This document shows, in pieces, positions 22,881 through 36,613 of a stretch of DNA of 64,000 nucleotides. Below the pieces are notes generated by a model that was not told the origin of the DNA, did not search any database, and saw nothing but the letters and a program-made list of their open reading frames with translations. The stretch is taken from NCBI GenBank assembly GCA_037833965.1, contig AP031354.1, forward strand, positions 31,660,001 to 31,724,000, read 5' to 3'. Each line of letters starts with the position of its first letter. The stretch's first letter is position 1. Both the position numbers and the translations under genes were made by a program. This DNA comes from Marchantia polymorpha subsp. ruderalis (lineage: Eukaryota > Streptophyta > Marchantiopsida > Marchantiales > Marchantiaceae).

Positions 22881-23830
22881 TCCGGCTTTATTTAGAGCAG
22901 AGACAACTCAGAAATATGAGAAGGGCCGTGTTTAGCCACGTTTGGTTGGGAAAAGGTCAAAATGGTTGCTGCGATCGGCCACATTGCGTGAGGAGCAACA
23001 ACTACCACCGGATAAGCGAGAGTCGGTTTAGGGGGTTTCTGGGAGAGCCGGGGCTCGGTCTTGGTCCTTGTACCCTCTTCCTCCGTTCTTGTGACTACAA
23101 AAATCATCTGCAGTCGATCAATCATTCCACCGGCACTCGTCGTCGATGGCATTTCGCCTCTGCTTTTGATCCCGGTGATTACTCTTTCGCTCCATCGCGC
23201 CGTCGTACGACCCAACCGGTATTTATCCATGCACATAGACTCGTGAGAGTGATGGGCTGCAGGAGGTTTTGAATCTGTAATGTCGCCATTCCCTGTTGCG
23301 CTCACTCGGACTGACAGCAGTTGTTTCCGCCCTGAGACGATGACAGGTCCGTTCCTGTCCCCTTTTCGGCAGCGAAGTTCAGCCTCCTCTTTCGTCCATC
23401 GTGATCCGTTGCTCTCGGGGACAGAGTATGACCCTCCCTCACTCCCACACTCCCACCCTCCCTTTGGATACTCTGCCGGCATCCCATTTTCTCCAACGTC
23501 GAAGCGAGCACAGAGGAAAACTGAGAGTCGATGTCGAATATCCTCCGAACGAATACGACCAATCTTAACTGGAGTAAAAGGAATCAGCATGCCAGGGTCC
23601 TATTCACTGGGCCAGAATCATGTGCTTGGTAGATCACTGCTTCGAAACTTCTGAAATCGGCAGGACCAGGACCGAAATTTGAACATTCGGACCTTGAGAA
23701 ACAGGATTCATCGATACTGTGAGACCGCAGAGGAAGTAAGTCCAACAGCAATCAAGCACACATGCAATTCGAAACCTGCTCGGAAAGGATGGAAAGATAC
23801 GAAATCTTGACGACAGATTTTCCAGTAAGA
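22881..23830. other. GC-rich stretch 3' of HMG-CoA synthase, overlapping open frames
   Basis: Open frames occur on both strands (minus 23590-22892, 232 codons; plus 23280-23654, 124 codons), as expected by chance in GC-rich DNA. Neither shows a domain, a compositional signature of a folded protein, or splice support. It could be a 5' leader for an unrecognised minus-strand gene starting near 22778. I call no gene here. Confidence 0.4.
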
Positions 23831-23846
23831 ATAAATTTTTGTACAT

Positions 23847-23852
23847 TTTATT
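23847..23852 (-). terminator. AATAAA polyadenylation signal of HMG-CoA synthase
   Basis: Canonical AATAAA on the minus strand about 26 bp after the stop codon, followed by T-rich sequence. Plant poly(A) signals are loose, so the cleavage site cannot be fixed. Confidence 0.5.
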
Positions 23853-23877
23853 TTCAATGGGCTTTCCCATCATCAGA

Positions 23878-25284
23878 CTACGCTACGAGACCTCCATTCA
23901 TCGCGGGAGATGATTCTACGCTCGGCTTTCTAGAGTAAAACCTGCGGTACTTGTCATCTACTTTGGTGAGGTAGAACGTTCCAGCGCGCAATTCCTTGAT
24001 CGAGCTGGTGGGAATGTAATCGTTAGCTCCGTAGCGAGTTTCCCCGAGATGCATAGCCTTCCCAAACTTCTCCGGGGTGACCTCGATCCTAGATTCGAGC
24101 TTGCTCGTAATGTCCAGAGCTTCTGCGATCGCCGATAAGCTGAATGGAGATTCGACTGCCCTAACTCGGAAAGAGAACATAGACGACGCCAGTCCACTAC
24201 CGTAAGAGAAGAATACCAGTCTTTTACCGACCAGGGACTCGGCCTTGTTGTGGATGAGAGTCACGAGGCCTCCGTATAATGCTGCGCAGTACATGTTGCC
24301 CACCACTTTGGGCAGGAGGGTCGTCGGCCCTACCTTCTCGTCGTACTGAGGCTTCGCTACCTGCTGAGCGAGCTTCTCGAGATCGCGATTCACAAGACTG
24401 TCGTCGTGCGAGAGATGAGCGAACGGCTCCAACTTGGCAGCAACTTCCTCGCCCACCAGATTGGGGCTTTGCAAGTAGTCGTTGTACACGAGGCGGGCAA
24501 AACTCTTCTGGACGAGCTTGTTGTATGGCGAATGGCAGACGACGTAATCGATGTCAGCGAGCGAAAAGGGTTGGCCTTCCTTCTTCGAATACTTGTCGCA
24601 GAAACGACGGTAGCAGAGGTCGAGGGCCTTCAGGTAGCAAGTCGTGGACAGCTTCCCATCCACGACAGGGTATTCGCTGGCCAGCACGGGCTTGTAAAAA
24701 TCGTAAGCGTGCGACATTTGACTCGAAGTGTAGCTGCGCTCCATCACGAATGGGGCATTCGGCCCAATCAACATTGCCACGGCTCCGGCGCCTCCGGTGG
24801 GTCTGGCAGGGCCCTCGGCGTAAACCGCAACATCGGCGGCGACGACGAGCCCGAATCGCCCATCCCAGCCGGTGCTCTCGACCCAATTGATGCAGTTGAA
24901 CAGAGCTGCGGTTCCACCGTAGCACGCATTCGTGGAATCCACGCCTTCGACATCACCATTTCCGCTCTCCTCGAAAAGCTCCATCAGATTGGTCTTGATG
25001 GACTTACTCTTATCGATGACAGTCTCACTGCCGACCTCGAGGCGCCCGATGGAATTCGGTGACACTCCATACTTCTCCATCAGAGACTTGACCACGGTCA
25101 AGCTCATGGAGATCACATCTTCGCAATCTGTGCAAAACCCCAGCTTGTCCTGCCCTAACCCGATCGTGTACTTGCCCTTGCTAACCCCGTCGTGAACCTC
25201 CAATTCTTCCTGCGAAACATAGCTCGTGGGGAAATACATCTCCACGGCCAAAATACCGACATTCTCTGGGCGTGGACAGGCCAT
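23878..25284 (-). CDS. HMGS: Hydroxymethylglutaryl-CoA synthase (cytosolic, mevalonate pathway)
   Basis: Condenses acetyl-CoA with acetoacetyl-CoA to HMG-CoA, the substrate of HMG-CoA reductase in the cytosolic mevalonate route to sterols and sesquiterpenes. The 468-residue product is full length (plant enzymes are about 460-475). All catalytic positions known from Brassica and animal enzymes are present: Glu83 in RLEVGSE, nucleophile Cys121 in NACYGG, His251 in CHSPYNKL, Asn330 in GNMY and Ser363 in YGSGL. The [13 protein letters not shown] and HAYDFYKP segments are also family hallmarks. The start [13 protein letters not shown] begins right where the thiolase fold begins, so no targeting peptide is present, consistent with a cytosolic enzyme. 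The whole gene is one uninterrupted exon, unusual because angiosperm HMGS genes have many introns. No frame damage is seen, so it should be functional. Confidence 0.97.
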   Translation of the reverse strand: MACPRPENVGILAVEMYFPTSYVSQEELEVHDGVSKGKYTIGLGQDKLGFCTDCEDVISMSLTVVKSLMEKYGVSPNSIGRLEVGSETVIDKSKSIKTNLMELFEESGNGDVEGVDSTNACYGGTAALFNCINWVESTGWDGRFGLVVAADVAVYAEGPARPTGGAGAVAMLIGPNAPFVMERSYTSSQMSHAYDFYKPVLASEYPVVDGKLSTTCYLKALDLCYRRFCDKYSKKEGQPFSLADIDYVVCHSPYNKLVQKSFARLVYNDYLQSPNLVGEEVAAKLEPFAHLSHDDSLVNRDLEKLAQQVAKPQYDEKVGPTTLLPKVVGNMYCAALYGGLVTLIHNKAESLVGKRLVFFSYGSGLASSMFSFRVRAVESPFSLSAIAEALDITSKLESRIEVTPEKFGKAMHLGETRYGANDYIPTSSIKELRAGTFYLTKVDDKYRRFYSRKPSVESSPAMNGGLVA

Positions 25285-26300
25285 GATTCCAATCCCTCAC
25301 CCCGCGAACGACTACAGAGACGAGAATCACCAAACCGGGATCGCGCACGAACGAGAAAAATCAACCCGAACTGGTAGTAGCACTCGATGATGATTTCTGA
25401 TGACTCTCTGAAACCCTGGGCTCCAAAGTACCGACCGACTCACGGACTCCGATTCTCGGCGCAACTCTTCTTCGCTCGCTCAAACTTTGAACGAAGAAGA
25501 ATGAGGAAGTGGCGCTCTTGATGGCTTTTATAAAAGCGGACAGGGGCTACGAGTTCGGAGGGGGATCGTGTCCATCACTGCAGAGCACGGCAGGCCATGA
25601 GCACGCAGAAGCGGACGATCGACGGATTTCGACCCGCCCGCTCTCGATGCCCCGGCCGAGATCCTCCGGCTCCACGAGTACTGCAGTAAAGAAACGAGGG
25701 CGAGCTAGCTCATCACAGCTCATCCAGCAGACCACGCACGAGCTACCTTCGTAGGCAGCCAGGCAGCCAGCCTGCCTGCCTGCATTCCTGCCTTCCTTCG
25801 CCATCGTGCCGTCGACCGCGTAGGTTTCCGACCGGCCGTCGATCCGCCCTTGCGGGAGTGTTTCTCCGCATTCGGGTCGTCTTTGCGGCTGGGCGATGGC
25901 GCTCGTTCTCATCCCGGACGCGGCTCGGACAAGAGGCCGGTTTTAGCACTGGAGATGGGGCGACGAAGACGGGCGCCGAGTGGGGCCCGCCCTGGCCCCA
26001 ACTGTCGCTCAGAGGTTCCCGCTTTTGTGGTGTCTTCTGCGAAGTACAGTGTATTGTTAGCCCGAACCGTCGTAGATCCGTCAGTCTCCTCGTTTGTGGA
26101 GCGGTGCTGAAACCGACCTGCCGTCTTTGCCCGTCAAGAACTGACCCGACGTAGTAGGAATGGTGACTACAGATACAGAGAAGAACGATACAACGAACGA
26201 TACAGAGAAGATTGGCATGGACCCTCGCTTGGATGACACGCACAAGTCGAGAAATGGTCCAAATTACTTTCTTCACGAAAACGTTAATCATATAGTGATT
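25285..26300 (-). promoter_or_regulatory. HMG-CoA synthase 5' leader and promoter region
   Basis: GC-rich sequence upstream of the HMGS start. A TATA box lies at 25525-25536. The 25285-25500 segment would be the 5' untranslated leader. Long minus-strand frames at 26291-25743 and 25912-25547 are chance products of GC-rich DNA and lack any motif. GGC-TGCC repeats (CAGCC/TGCCTGCC) occur near 25757-25795. Confidence 0.5.
25525..25536 (-). promoter_or_regulatory. Palindromic TATA box (CTTTTATAAAAG)
   Basis: A perfect 12-bp palindrome containing TATAAAAG on either strand, about 240 bp upstream of the HMGS ATG. With normal spacing, transcription would start near 25495-25500, giving a leader of about 210 bases. 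Its symmetry leaves direction to flanking elements. Confidence 0.55.
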
Positions 26301-29300
26301 CTAAAGTGGACACTTTATTTTATCTTCCAAGCCTGCGTAACATTTAAATGCCTACCTTACGCAGACAATTTCTCCTCTTCTAATTTGTCTTTAGTATTTC
26401 ATAATTGATAGAAAGGCTGTGTACTTTTTTTTCTCACTGGGTGATCCCCTCGTTATAGATTTTGATTGAATCCTCTCTGAAATTGGGTTAGAAAGCCTGC
26501 AAAAGTATGTGAAATAGCTCTATGGAGATGCTAGCAAGGTGGTGGTGGTTTGTTAGAAGTAGGCCATGTCTTCATTTTACTCTGTTTCTAACCTAATTGG
26601 GAAATAAGTTGATCAAACTGAATGTTCACAATAATAGTTCTTTCACACCAGCTTTGTACTGTTCCTCAGCACCATATTTTGCCAAAGAGCTCTCTGTACT
26701 TCACAAAAGTTGACTTCATCAAGAACTGTGTTTTTTTTAATATGAAGTTGGAATGATTTGACCATCCGGTGAGCCGAACATCAGGACGGGATGCGGAAGT
26801 TGGATGTCAAGATTAGTTACGTAAAACTTTACATGATAATAACAGCAACAGAGAATGGAAATAAGATGAAGCGATCATTTAGACCCCAAGGACGTATAGA
26901 AGAACAAACTTGCTTTACTCACCTAAGTAACGGATTCTCGCTCAACCCAGTAGAGCAAAATTTCAGGTAGGCTCTAAATTACCAAAATTATATATATGTA
27001 TGCGATTGAGAAGGTTGAGAATATCACATCTAATCAAATCCGAAGCCAAAGCCCGCAAGAAAAGATCCAACCCGGCCGCCAAAAGAAGAAATGAGAACTA
27101 ATGTACATAGTGACAAAAATCACTGTGTGTGACATCTCAATCTAATTGGTGATAACTTGAGGTTTAGAACAAGCACCGACAATGAAATCCATCTTTAGGT
27201 CCTCATGTTCTGCAAAGTGTGAATAACATGTAAAAATCACATTGAACTACCACATACTTCATAACTTGGTCATACGTTTACATCATAGTTTTTATAAATA
27301 TAGTTTTGAGTATCAACTCACAGTTTGATATTGGCATAAATTGCACTAATTATCTTAAAATTAATCTTTGAGTATTTGAGAAAAATGTGTGATGATCTGA
27401 GTGATTTTAAAACATGAACAAGATTTTGAAATTAAATGATGGCATAAATCAATTTTTAATTACTGTACACTATGTATTTCTATAGAAATTTAAGAAACAT
27501 AATTGCTCAATAAAACATAGAATTAAACAGCAATAAAAGTCTTAACACACTTATGGGTATTTATCCAAAAAATTTTAAATTTAACAAGCTCTTCATAAGG
27601 ATTCATTTTCAGTTAAAACCAAGAATGAATTGAAGAGAGCCTTGAACAAAGTGATATCATATGATTGTAAGAATAAGCTATTCTTTAAAAAAATATTTAC
27701 ATTAAGCAAGTTACTCATCGCGATTACCATTTGCATGTGAGAATCTGATCTCTCTTTCAAATTTCATTAATTCAACAGTGACATAAAGGACATTGTGCAT
27801 ATATATACTCCAACAATACAAAAAATAATTATTGTTCAAATGAGTATCTTCTGCATCTAAACTTCATCTACATTTTCAGATCTAAGCATGGTGTATAATA
27901 CATACAAAAATAAATTATAAATACATTGAAATATTGATTAATAATTTTGATGAAATTTTTTCTGCTTAGGGAGAGATGACATTGGGTGTATTCCCGGGAG
28001 TGGTTTTCTAATATCTAATTCTCTTCTCTAAATTTTATTATATGATATATTTATAAATAAATATATATATTATAAAAAATTTTCATTGATAATTTTATCC
28101 TGGATAATAAATTTATATTTTGAAAAAAACGAATTGTAAATTTTTAATGCATGTGTGAATATTAGAAATGAAAAATTTCAAATTTGATGAAAGAAATTAA
28201 CATTTCAAATTAAAATTTCAAAGATATTTTACACAAGTAAAGATTTGTAGTATGATGTATATTATAAAAATTGAGAGTGAATTATGGTAAAAAAATATTA
28301 ATATGTGTGATTTCTTTCGGCAATCAAAATGAAAATACTCCACTGGAAATTTTATGCCTATATGGGCCTAAATTTCACATGTAATGAAACATGAAGCCAT
28401 TTATACTCAAACTCTAGTACTTATATTGTACTCCAATATAGCAAGGTTATCAGTTGCAAAATGGTATTTCTGTATATGGAATATTTGTTGTTTTAAGTTC
28501 TCTATGAAGATTCTTGTTAAATATCGAATGAATACACTATAAATATTGTCAGACGAAGACATCTCAAATATTACATTCTCATTCATTAAAAAAGTTTCAA
28601 GTCATCGTTATCAGTTTTTATAACATCATCGTTCTATAGCATTATGTGCTACATTTCAATTTTTAACAATTCTTACTTCCACCATGTGATCAACGCGATG
28701 ATTTGAGTTCATCCAATTCACGAGTGAAGTCATCGGATCATTTTCCTCCACAGAAAATAGCCATAACCCGCCGCACAAGATTTGAAGTCAAAAGTATGAA
28801 CAATATAGGAAGAAAAAACCCTCAAGATTCTTTTCTTTTTCGTTTTCTTCCTTGTGGGTCTCCATGTTTTTCATAATCACTTGCCCTCTTTCACTACTCT
28901 TTTATTTTATATTCTCTATGTAATTTATTCATCTTTTCGCTCGTCTAAATATGGTGGAAATGAAAATGTGGAGAATGTGTTGATTTTGTCTCTTGCCACG
29001 CGCCTAGGTTTGTCACATGTGCTATGTATTGTACGGCCTGGACTTTTCAGGCATTCCATTTAAAATACTTGACCATTCGGTGATCCATTGATTGATGAAA
29101 TAGGACATCTGAATCTTCGGTTTTTTATCATATTTCCGGAATTCTTTAGTCTAAATTTCTGGTCACAACATCGTGGATTTCGGCATCTCGTACCACGGAT
29201 GTAGAACTTTGTCTATTTACAGCTCAAATGGTTGCACAGAGGCTAGGCCCGGATACGACCGTGAGGAGTAGTTAACGATAGAGATCGAATCATCCTACTC

Positions 29301-29854
29301 CAGATATATTCGACGTGTTTTTCTTTCAATTTGCTGCCATTGGCTATTATTGGGTGTACTTTTTTCGCTGAAAATTATAACCCATACTTTTTCATTTTTT
29401 CCCATTTACGATTTTATCAATGACCATAGTATATCAGAGAAAAACAATTGACACCTTTCAATATTTCAAACATATTTTTTTTCTGAAATTATAAAAATCA
29501 CACGACTGTGAAAACTTTTGACTGTAGTACAACAATGGGCCTTGTGTGCCCTTCCTGCTTCAAGTGTGGCCATTGTTTCTCTTTGGGCTGAGTTGCACCT
29601 TAGGGTGTCGACATCTTCACGGCACACATCGTTCAAATTCGTATCATGAAAGAGTCTCTGGCGTAAATGCAATTTCTTTCAATTTCACGTCTTGACCATT
29701 AGAGGATTTCATCTCTTTACCGAAACTGGAAAAGTTGTTTCTAAACGGGCAAACCACAAGGAGTAACAATATTGCTTCCACCCAACCCATTAGTGCCTGC
29801 CTGCAGTGGCAAAGTTGATAAACATCAGTTTCATATGTTATGATGTACTGTGAG

Positions 29855-29909
29855 GGCGTCAAAAAGCTTCACTCATACCGCATCCACTATCACAGAGCTT
29901 TTTGACGCC
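29855..29909. repeat. Stem-loop 1: 14-bp perfect stem, 27-base loop
   Basis: GGCGTCAAAAAGCT at 29855-29868 and its exact complement at 29896-29909. It is separated by one base from stem-loop 2. Confidence 0.75.
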
Positions 29910-29910
29910 T

Positions 29911-29951
29911 CATTACGCTGCATTCTATACGTTGTAGAATGCAGCGTAATG
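29911..29951. repeat. Stem-loop 2: 17-bp perfect stem, 7-base loop
   Basis: CATTACGCTGCATTCTA at 29911-29927, loop of seven, exact complement at 29935-29951. The perfection in otherwise drifting DNA suggests a recent or maintained structure. Confidence 0.8.
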
Positions 29952-32450
29952 AAAGACTTTGATCCTTAGAGAAATACACTTTCACTTTCGCGAGAAGAGA
30001 AACCTGCAGACTAAGCTGTCAAAGACATGCGTCTAATGACATCTCGGTGAAGGTCTAATGACATTGCTATCGTGACAAAGCCCCTGGCTGTTGAAGAGTG
30101 TCAAGACTGACCTTACGGACGGTGTGGAAAACAAAGAGCACTTGCTTGAAGGTTGCTTGGCCATGACGGTAGTGAGAGGTAGACATTAGAGTAGGTTAGG
30201 TTGATTTTTGCTTTTGGTGTGGCTAAATATTGCCAAAACTTACAGACTGACTAACTTTTTTACAGATATTCTCAATTTGGTTTCATTTGTACCTAATTTA
30301 AACACTATGGAAAATCAGATATATAAAGTATGAATGAATTAAGAGTTTACATTTTCACATGTGAGCTGTGGTGTCCGTGGATGTGGTTTTGCAGGTGAAA
30401 CAAATACATGATTGAGTGCCATGATTTTTCACTGTCTTCTTTGGGCTAGCTTTGGTGTCATTTACAGTCATGGTTCAAGCTCAGACCTACGTTTTGTATA
30501 CAATCTCATTTGTGTCATGGTTATCTTGCAAAGTGTAAAGACAAGTATTGAAAATATACAAGTTAAATATGATGAGATCACTTAAAGATTGCAAGACATG
30601 TATACTACATGCAAGGTACATTGATACTGTTGTTGATTACTAAGAACACGGTGATAATGTGATTAACATCTCCATTAAATTTTTATTCGAGACCTTATTG
30701 AGACTAAATTTTCATGTTAGATTTTTTGTTGTCTGATGCATTTCATGATGTTACCCAATGAGTTTTTGCTTCTATTGTCACATGGTGAGAAATTTTTTGA
30801 TATGAGAACAAAATTTAATTTCAAAACAAAATATGTATCCATATAAAAGATATTAAGAGCCGACAATAGCATTCAGTTTGTAGATTGCCAAGAATATATT
30901 GAAAGATGTAATCACGGATACTCTAAAATTTAAAGTGTTATAAAGTTCTTAAAACATGTTATCAAATAAAATTAAATATAATATGGAGATCTAAGAGTTT
31001 TTGTTTAAGTATTTTTTTTTATTTAGAAAAATATCATATATCATGATCAAATCTGAAATTTTTTTCATCAATTTTGTAAGTAATTCTTAATATAAAATTT
31101 TAGTATGTATATATATGTTATATTAAAACTCTTTGAATCTGATCTTTGACTAAATCATTTTAATCAGGAAGTATAAAAACATAAAAAAGCTATATATTAT
31201 ACACCAGTAAAAATTTTGAAAAAAAGGGTTACTAACAAGTAAAAGTTTTAAGTGAAAATTACAGCTATTGATACATTTTGAACTTACATCAATATATTTA
31301 TAGTATTAATTATGAAAAATATATTTGATATAATAAATCTGTAAGATTTTATATTGATTTCAAAGAACGAATTTCTTATAAATTTTAATTCAATCCACTT
31401 AACTTGTAAATTTTATTTTTTATTTTAATTATCATTTAGATCAATTTATTTTGAACTTAGAAAACTTGAATAACATATTGAAAATGTTGAAAGTTTTAGG
31501 ACAAGCTTTACAAAACAGATTAAGATTTCAAGCAATTAAATAAATTGGAAATTCAAAAAAAATAAATTAAAATTAAAATTTTAAAAACGAATTTATTACA
31601 GTATATTTTCATTGTTAAATATTTTTTAAAAAATATGTAAAATAATTTAAGAAAGATTATCATAAAGTTCAATGTGAGTCTGAATGAGAATTTTTTTCCT
31701 AAAAGAAATTCTAAAAGAAATTAAAGTGTTGATCACACACGTGAAGAATGCAGTTTTCAAGATTCTGCATATATATTTTTAAAAAATCAGCAATTAAAAT
31801 GCTTTCAAACAATCTGGAGAGTTTTTTTCTGGGAATCTTCATCAATGATCTAATTTGATATCAAGTTTGAGAACAGTTACCTATCTTCTCTTAAATAAAA
31901 ATTAGTTCATATGTTAAATTGAATAAATTGCAAAACATTTGAAACGAAATATGATCACACTCTAAATTCTATAATAAATTATTCACAGCTAGCCGCTCAT
32001 TGATTTCAAAACAAAATCATGTACATGATATTGCATCAAATCAAATAAGATGTAATCGGCTAAATAAAGAAATAGATGACCTTTAACTTACTTCTATGAT
32101 CACCTCAAATGGTTAGAAAACCGTGTCATACTAGAAATCAAGAGTTCAAAACCAAAATTCGCGATATTTGTGTTTGACATTGAAGTATATAATAGTTTAT
32201 TTTAATATGTGCCACCAATGATACAAGTAGGATTATATTTTGACTTAAATCAATTCTTGCCGCTCATTTAAAATTAAATTCTTTAAAGAATAATATTTTA
32301 AATTTTTATTTTATTATTTAAAAAAATAAAAATTCTTATGTAAATATATAATCTTTCCAATATATGAAAAATTTTGATAAAATGATGCCATGTAGTTATC
32401 AAAGTGAATGCAAGATTTGTAGATTGCAACTCTTTTGATTGTGAGCTTAC

Positions 32451-32479
32451 AAGCTAACTATCATGTAGATAGTTAGCTT
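32451..32479. repeat. Perfect 12-bp hairpin with 5-base loop
   Basis: AAGCTAACTATC at 32451-32462, loop ATGTA, exact complement at 32468-32479, then TTT. No neighbouring gene explains it. Confidence 0.6.
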
Positions 32480-35400
32480 TTTGGTATAAAGAATTCTATG
32501 AAAACATATAAATTTTCTTTTAATTTATTGATTGAATTTTTTTCACAATGTTTTCATACATCACTTTTTTCTCAAATTTTTTTATCATATCTAAATTCAA
32601 AATTGCTACAACATCACATTATAATTCACATAAGCTGATTCTCATAGCATTTTCATATATTAATTCAATAAAATTAGTATATTTTAAAAATGTAAAAAAA
32701 CCTTCAATTCAATGTTCCCTGTATCTTTGTAAAAACTCAAAAAGCTAATTTCTGATTTTTTCTTACAAAAATTCCTATTTTTATTAAAAAAAATAATTAT
32801 ATGATACTTTTCATAATTAATTACTAGATTTTGATTAATAGACCTAACATTAGATTGAGAAAATGAAGATCTGTTTTCGGTTTAGAGGCTTATTATCATA
32901 AAAAATGTGCTATAGCTTTTTAGCGTATATTACTCTTTTCAAAAAAATATTTTCAAAGTTAAAAAATATGAATTTGATCAAAAAACTATATTTGTTAGAA
33001 AAAAATACACAAAAGTGAAATGAACGAATAAAAACGATTAATGAGTGATTTTTAATGAATTTTTTATAATTTTTTAGTTTTACTGTACTTCAATGTCTAG
33101 TTTTGAGTTTTGTTAAAACATTAGCTTATACTTGAGAAAGTAAGTGAGGATCAATTATATTCTAAGCGACTTGATTTTTTAGCTTGATTTTTTTCTTGTA
33201 AAACCTATTGTAAGCTAAGTGTTTATATTGCAAGAAGACATCAGCTAGTGCTATTTATTAGAGATTTAGCAAGTTTTGTGATGTTTCTTCACATGCTCTT
33301 GTTGACTAAGATACTTTGGATATCTTTGCCGTTGGAGATCATTTTTTTTGAGATGAAGTACAAATTAGTCTTGGTTTTATTCACATATTAAATATGATAT
33401 ATGACTTGATAAACCCACTGAGTCCAATGAACAATGTTTGCTTTGTCACTTTCATTCTAGCAACCATTTTATTCACACATGTTATCCCTTCCTCTGTCAT
33501 CTACATCTAAATTGCTCATCAAATCTGTTGGTGAATTTGTCTCGTGTTAGTGGGATTCTGTGACAACCGAATGAACCAAACGATTGATCCCGGTAGATGA
33601 TTCTCAAGCTTGATAATTTCCCACAAGGTTCGCACGAAAATCGTTTCCCAAAACTTCTCTTAAAACCCTCGCCACCTACCCGCCCATTTCCTTGCGTGTT
33701 TTGCTTGAAGGTCGTACCATAATATATGCTCGGGTCAGTCCTTGGTGATGTTGGGAACAACCATACATATCCAACTCATTTCTTCTTGAGCTCTCGGTCC
33801 CCAATCACCTGTTTCAGGTTAAGTTGTCGACTAGAGATGGTCCATGTTTTGCTTGTGAGCCTATAATAATTAGATGAAACATCATCTCCTATGTTTGAGT
33901 TCCATATCCTACATCAGGACATCCGTTGCACAGGTTAGTCTATGGTGCTTTTGGAAACGGCCATGCATATACATCTCATTTAGGTTCTTAAAACCTTGAT
34001 TTGCAAAAATTACTTCTTCGTACCCAAGTCATGGATCTGGATTTGTCTAGGGACTTCTTGAGCTTATTGCAGTTCATAATTTTTTTTCCTGGATATGGTC
34101 CTTCAACATATACCTGTCATGCCAGTTTTGTCCTCCTTAAAGGTAAAAAAAAACATGAACTCTGCAATTGAACCGGAGAACGTTTGCAATCGATAGTGGA
34201 GTCGCCCACAGCTTGGAGCTTCGAGCGTGGATATGATGGTGGTGGACACAACGTCACCAACTTCATCTGCACTGCCTGCCCTCAGATTCTCCAGATTCCA
34301 AGTTTAAAGTCAAATGGACTTCAGTTCATCAACTTATTTGCAAAATGCTAGTGCCGCATATTCATACGGAAAGGAAGGAGAGTCTGAAAAGTTGTGCTCT
34401 TCATTATTGCGGCCATCGTCAATAAGCACGGTCAGTGTTGTCGTACCATTCAAAGTTTTCACTGCTTTGTCATGACCCGTGGCTCTCTCTTCGACCTACA
34501 TTTACTCTTCACAAGATCCACTTCGAACTTTTCAACTCGGTTGACCATCTAGTTCAGCTTTTGGTGGCCTGTCGGCATTCCCTCTCCTTGTGAAGGAGTT
34601 TCTCTCCGATACACATAATGAGGATTTTAAGTTGCTCAATCATGTGTTAGGTGTAATAAATTAATTCACTATTATGTAATATATTTGTGATGCTACTGGC
34701 GGAACAGAATCCTTACTCTCCTATTTTTATCCCCACAAGACATGTTGTACTCTGTCTCTATTTGATGAATCGCTACTTGTCCAGTGATCTGTGTCGGTAG
34801 CCATGAGTGAGGTGAACGATGGAGTTTTTATTGCAAGTCGAGGTATGAAGAGGAGAATTGAGTTTCACATTGGTAGGGGGGCATAGGTTGCATTATACAC
34901 TAACGTACATGTAAACATTGTAGATATACACTGATATACATAACACATAACATAGTGTCCTTCCAGAATTGGAAAATTTCACGCAAAGTTAAAATCTCAT
35001 TGTCACTACAAATCATGGATTTCGCTGAACTACACTATTTGGAATGAAGTTTTACAATTTCTTCTCCCTTTCATATAGTTATTCGTTGATAATTTTTTTT
35101 ATTAAATTCGATAGGAGTGCACTTAATCTAGGAGCCTCGACGCTGTGGTTCCATGGAATGCCGCATACACACTGTAAACTAATTGAAGAGATACACAAAG
35201 CTAAGGAATGTCTTGCATATTAGGCTGAAACAACAAGGAGGTTCTAAGTCACAGCCTTGATGGGAACGTTCTGCAGCTAAAGCTGTCTTCCTCTGGTTCC
35301 TTTACTAAGTGTGAAGGATGTGATCGACATTCATTTTCCCGCATTACCCAGAGTCCATATCTTCCTTTCTCTAACCTTTGCGTTTCTAGCATCTATGAGA

Positions 35401-36613
35401 ACTTCTAAGGTTGGAATGTAAACAGATTTCTGAAGGCGTCGAGCAGAGGGAGTATTGATCTGTATGATGTGTTGATTAAAAAACGTTGAGCTGAGCAAAT
35501 GAACCTCAGTCAGCAAATTTGCTCGTGCGTGTACAAACGTAGCCCGCAAAACGAATGAGAACAACTATGAAACCAAAGAAGTAACCCGGTGCTAAGTCTT
35601 AAGAACTTCATTATGGTAAATAAATAAGCACGTGGGACCCAAAGGGTCATAAGGTTGAAAAATACAATTCAACTATACATTGACCATGGAAAAGATTCTA
35701 AAGATCTACCCTGAAATATATGGTAAAAATATCATATTTCACAAAAAATATAATGTACCTGCTACTTATTAGTTCAAAGTGTCTATAAAAATCTAAAATA
35801 TCATAATCTAAGTTGAATGATATCTTGTAGATTGTCCTAGCTAGTGATGTTTCTAAAATTATGAATACATAATAACTAAAATAAATCAGAATGATATTGA
35901 GATAATCGTAGCACTCAAAAGTATAACCATACATTTGGATTGAGTACGACATAAAGGTCGGAAATTAAGGTACGGAAAAGGTTTAGAGAAAATATCACCT
36001 ACCAGATCATATGGTAGTTTTCCAAGGCTACTCTAAAAATAAAAATTATACTATTTAGTGGAGCTGGGATATGTAGATTAATCGTTATATTTATTCGGGG
36101 TTTGTGCATGTTATGAGTGTCGACTCATGATCATGTTGACAAGATCATGAACTTATTAGAGAGCTGGCTGTTTGGATTCCTTTTATGCAATCAATTTTTG
36201 ATGTCTATTTCAAACATCCTATTAAAAGGAGGACTCAGCTTGATAGTCGAGAACATGGATTCTAGTATTACATAGTGAATATATCAAAATATGCAGACTG
36301 AAGAAAGGGAATGTCAACATGCATGTCAGAAAACGTGATGACCAGTGGCCTCGTTATTGGCCATATTATCGCTTTCATTTGTTAACAATATTTTAAAGGA
36401 CCCACTGATATTGAAGAGAATCAAGAGAATATTGCGATCCTCTCAGATTTTCGAAAATTCAGAAAAACATATAATTCTTCAAGACTTCCGTCCGCTCATC
36501 ACATTCTATATTGATTCCATGCGTCTCCTTTTTCTTCTTTCAAATGATAGCATCGTACAAGAGACTTGTGCCAAATCTCCCTCACCCGGGGGAGAGAATC
36601 AAATCAAGGCTAT

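Larger units (their letters stand above)
26301..36600. other. AT-rich intergenic DNA, no gene seen
   Basis: No frame with recognisable features. Two related ~70-bp pieces lie near 33725-33785 and 33925-33990 (shared CATA-CATAT-AACTCATT pattern and GGT-AGTC-TGGTG), probably decayed repeats. Structured items are the stem-loop pair at 29855-29951 and the hairpin at 32451-32479. Frame 33497-33760 (minus, 87 codons) is motif-free. Confidence 0.6.

Noticed and set aside
22892..23590. 232-codon minus frame 3' of HMGS
   Set aside because: An opposite-strand open frame overlaps it, composition is GC-driven and no family is recognisable; kept only as a GC-rich region.
24279..25062. 203- and 218-codon plus-strand frames
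   Set aside because: Antisense of HMG-CoA synthase with no motif of their own.
25743..26291. 182-codon minus frame upstream of HMGS
   Set aside because: Lies across the HMGS promoter, is Arg/Pro/Cys-rich and has no domain, start context or splice support.
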